NCBI GenBank assembly: GCA_964631175.1
Contig: CAZVWH010000128.1
Coordinates: 1 to 6,987 of the forward strand
Source: CAZVWH01 sp964631175
GTDB taxonomy: Bacteria > Planctomycetota > Phycisphaerae > Sedimentisphaerales > Anaerobacaceae
DNA length: 6,987 nucleotides
Direction: 5' to 3'
Numbering within the stretch: position 1 is the stretch's first letter; every line of letters starts with the position of its first letter. Below the pieces are notes generated by a model. That model did not search any database. It was not told where the DNA came from and saw nothing but the letters and a program-made list of their open reading frames with translations. The translations under genes were made by a program, and so were the position numbers. This document shows, in pieces, positions 5,645-6,987 of this stretch.

Positions 5645-6454
5645 TTGCCGACTAAAAAAAACAATGGTTCGACACCGCTCACCATTGACCCTGAGCGAAG
5701 TCGAAGGGTCAAGGCAGTGCTGTTCGATTACGGTGAGACTTTGCTACAGTTTGGTAAAGTCAAAACCACACAGCTCTTCCGACAGGGAGCTAGATTATCA
5801 TACGGTTTTCTCAAACAACAAGGCCAACCGGTAGGTAATTTTACTTTCTATTTTTTGCGTAATCTGGTGTGTATTCGACTTCGATGTTGGCTTTCTAATT
5901 TGACTGGCAGAGATTTTGACACGCTTGCTCTTCTCGAAAAAGCCGGCAGTAAAAAAGGAATAAACTTAAGCCCGCAACAGTGGGAGCACCTGGCCTGGCT
6001 GTGGTATGAACCGTTGAGCAAAATTGCCCAAGCCGAACCAAATATCACTGAGACTTTGGAAGTACTTAAAAAACAGGGTCTTAAGCTCGGCATAGTCTCC
6101 AACACTTTTATCAACAGCAGCTCTTTGGAGAAGCATTTAAAACAAATTAATATATTAGATTATTTTACAGTTAGACTTTATTCTTATGAATTTCGCTATC
6201 GAAAGCCCAATCTTGAAATGTTCAGGACCGCCGCTGAAAGAATTGGCGAATCTGTTGAGAACATACTATATGTGGGCGACCGCCTCGACAAGGATATAGA
6301 ACCCGCCATAACAACTGGAATGCACGCCGTTTTGAAGGAGGCCTACACGAATGCCGGCAAAGAAGTTCCGAAAGGAATCCACAAGATTAAGCAGCTTGCC
6401 GAGCTGCCGAGCCTGATAAAAAAAATAAATTCGGATATTGTCAATAGAATGTAG
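5645..6454 (+). CDS. HAD-like hydrolase superfamily protein (subfamily I cap type)
   Basis: Up to 269 residues. HAD motifs are in order: motif I LFDYGETL (26-33) with nucleophile D28, a helical cap region (about 40-130), motif II LGIVSNT (148-154) with S152, motif III RYRKPNLEMF (184-193) with K187, and motif IV YVGDRLDKDIEPA (209-221) with D212 and acidic partners D215 and D217. The second motif I Asp, the usual acid/base of phosphatases, is G30, so phosphatase activity is uncertain. The substrate is unknown and the protein is presumably cytosolic. The start is unsure: TTG 5645 directly abuts AAGGAG with no spacing, an in-frame stop at 5636 excludes anything earlier, and residues 9-22 (STPLTIDPERSRRV) are coded by a palindromic repeat. 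GTG 5717 (residue 25) has AAGGG 8 nt upstream and may be the real start. It lies 86 bp after the citrate-synthase-like gene, same strand. Confidence 0.85.
   Translation: MPTKKNNGSTPLTIDPERSRRVKAVLFDYGETLLQFGKVKTTQLFRQGARLSYGFLKQQGQPVGNFTFYFLRNLVCIRLRCWLSNLTGRDFDTLALLEKAGSKKGINLSPQQWEHLAWLWYEPLSKIAQAEPNITETLEVLKKQGLKLGIVSNTFINSSSLEKHLKQINILDYFTVRLYSYEFRYRKPNLEMFRTAAERIGESVENILYVGDRLDKDIEPAITTGMHAVLKEAYTNAGKEVPKGIHKIKQLAELPSLIKKINSDIVNRM
5668..5712. repeat. Palindromic repeat covering the N-terminal codons of the HAD gene
   Basis: TTCGAC (5668-5673) and GCTCA (5677-5681) pair with TGAGC (5692-5696) and GTCGAA (5700-5705). An alternative pairing joins TTGACCCT (5685-5692) with AGGGTCAA (5705-5712). 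Positions 5690-5712 match the non-coding 6515-6537 at 20 of 23 bases, and the left-arm design matches 1267-1284. The repeat therefore supplies coding sequence, or alternatively the ribosome-binding site, of this gene. Confidence 0.75.
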
Positions 6455-6514
6455 GATGTAAGGTGCGATATTTCACACCATTTTAATTGCTATAAAAAAG
6501 CCGAGCAAATTCAT

Positions 6515-6537
6515 CCTGAGCGGGGCCGAAGGGTCAA
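6515..6537. repeat. Half-copy of the CCTGAGC-GTCGAAGG repeat
   Basis: Matches 5690-5712 at the HAD gene N-terminus at 20 of 23 positions. The opposite arm is not evident, so this is a partial or decayed copy. Confidence 0.6.
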
Positions 6538-6622
6538 CGCCGGAACATCACACTGACTGATAACGAGGTTGCAAAAGAACACAGAAAAATAATCATTCAT
6601 AAATTATCATTAATCATTTTAA

Positions 6623-6660
6623 GAGTCATTCCGAGCACAGCCGAGGAATCTATTCGACTC
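6623..6660. repeat. Nested palindromic repeat (ATTCCGAG type)
   Basis: ATTCC (6628-6632) pairs with GGAAT (6645-6649), and outside them GAGTC (6623-6627) pairs with GACTC (6656-6660). The core GAGCACAGCCGA echoes the GAGC-CGA layout of the other repeats in the window. Confidence 0.5.
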
Positions 6661-6789
6661 ATGACTTCCGTCCTCTGTCTTCTGTATTTCCCCTTGCCTT
6701 TTCCCTTCTAAATTATCAGGGTAATTAGGTATTTTCGCTTTTTGCTTTGATATTCCTCCGCGTTTCTTTGCTTTTTTACTCCTTTTTAG

Positions 6790-6838
6790 CCGATTTTATG
6801 AAAGGCGAGCGATTTTTGCACCTTTGGGCGGTTTTTTT
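6790..6838 (+). terminator. Candidate intrinsic terminator after the HAD gene
   Basis: AAAGG (6801-6805) pairs with CCTTT (6821-6825) and CCG (6790-6792) with CGG (6829-6831), followed by seven T (6832-6838). The T-run is good but the stem is weak and interrupted. Confidence 0.3.
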
Positions 6839-6862
6839 GAGATTTATCATTAAAATTGTATA

Positions 6863-6891
6863 TTCTTGACTCGGATTGCGCAGGTTATAAT
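6863..6891 (+). promoter_or_regulatory. Candidate sigma70-type promoter for the gene at the right edge
   Basis: A perfect -10 box TATAAT (6886-6891) has TTCTTG (6863-6868) at a 17-nt spacer; the better-looking TTGACT (6866-6871) would leave only 14 nt. Transcription would start near 6898, leaving a leader of about 23 nt before ATG 6921. Confidence 0.6.
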
Positions 6892-6920
6892 GATTTTATT
6901 TCGGAAAAATGAGGTTTGGT

Positions 6921-6987
6921 ATGCAATTAAACCCAGAATCAAAAGCTGTAATTGACAAACTTAATGAATCTCAATCTGTTTCTGCAA
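6921..6987 (+). CDS. Unrecognised protein, N-terminal fragment only
   Basis: An open frame runs off the right edge: 22 complete codons reading MQLNPESKAVIDKLNESQSV then SA. ATG 6921 is preferred over the in-frame ATG 6909 because TGAGG lies 7-8 nt before it, and a good promoter sits about 30 bp upstream. The fragment is hydrophilic with no signal peptide. Too little is present to name a family. Confidence 0.55.
   Translation, partial: MQLNPESKAVIDKLNESQSVSA

Larger units (their letters stand above)
6455..6840. other. Non-coding spacer downstream of the HAD gene
   Basis: No gene is supported in about 390 bp. It contains two dispersed palindromes (6515-6537 and 6623-6660), an AT-rich patch with repeated ATCATT (about 6588-6622), and a pyrimidine-rich plus strand from about 6662 to 6790 that resembles low-complexity sequence. 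Confidence 0.65.

Noticed and set aside
5664..5666. ATG 5664 as the HAD start
   Set aside because: It is out of frame with the HAD motifs.
1..6987. CRISPR array
   Set aside because: The repeats are dispersed, variable and unevenly spaced, with no direct-repeat/spacer periodicity and no cas gene.

Overview
The window looks like a piece of a bacterial chromosome from an anaerobic or facultatively anaerobic, probably uncultured lineage. It carries a B12-dependent (class II, oxygen-indifferent) ribonucleotide reductase and a Claisen-condensing enzyme that most resembles Re-type citrate synthase, an enzyme known from anaerobes. Short palindromic repeats are dense. That repeat style recalls Planctomycetota (Phycisphaerae) or Omnitrophota metagenome genomes, but this placement is an impression and nothing here proves it.

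Layout. Positions 1-3483 hold three minus-strand genes, read in the order nrdJ (3483-1336), a COG1926-type phosphoribosyltransferase (1195-482) and an Mth938/DUF498-domain protein (436 to beyond position 1). The last two are 45 bp apart and could be co-transcribed; a weak terminator-like hairpin lies between nrdJ and the phosphoribosyltransferase. Positions 3484-3990 are a divergent non-coding region of palindromes with a MITE-like inverted-repeat element at 3657-3812. The plus strand then carries tRNA-Leu(UAA) (3991-4074), the Re-citrate-synthase-like gene (4224-5558), a HAD-like hydrolase (5645-6454), a repeat-rich non-coding stretch (6455-6920), and the first 22 codons of an unrecognised gene behind a plausible promoter.

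The genes do not form one pathway. nrdJ supplies deoxynucleotides and the citrate-synthase-like enzyme would feed the oxidative TCA branch and glutamate synthesis. The phosphoribosyltransferase, Mth938 and HAD proteins have only family-level assignments.

The most interesting signal is a set of small palindromes, related to ones in the spacers, that lie in frame inside genes. A 36-nt hairpin sits inside nrdJ, a 30-nt hairpin inside the Mth938 gene and a roughly 40-nt one at the N-terminus of the HAD gene; a weaker candidate is in the phosphoribosyltransferase gene. Two of them have near-identical partner copies in spacers of this same window (13/14 and 20/23 bases). This resembles the protein-invading Rickettsia palindromic elements, here in an apparently unrelated genome.
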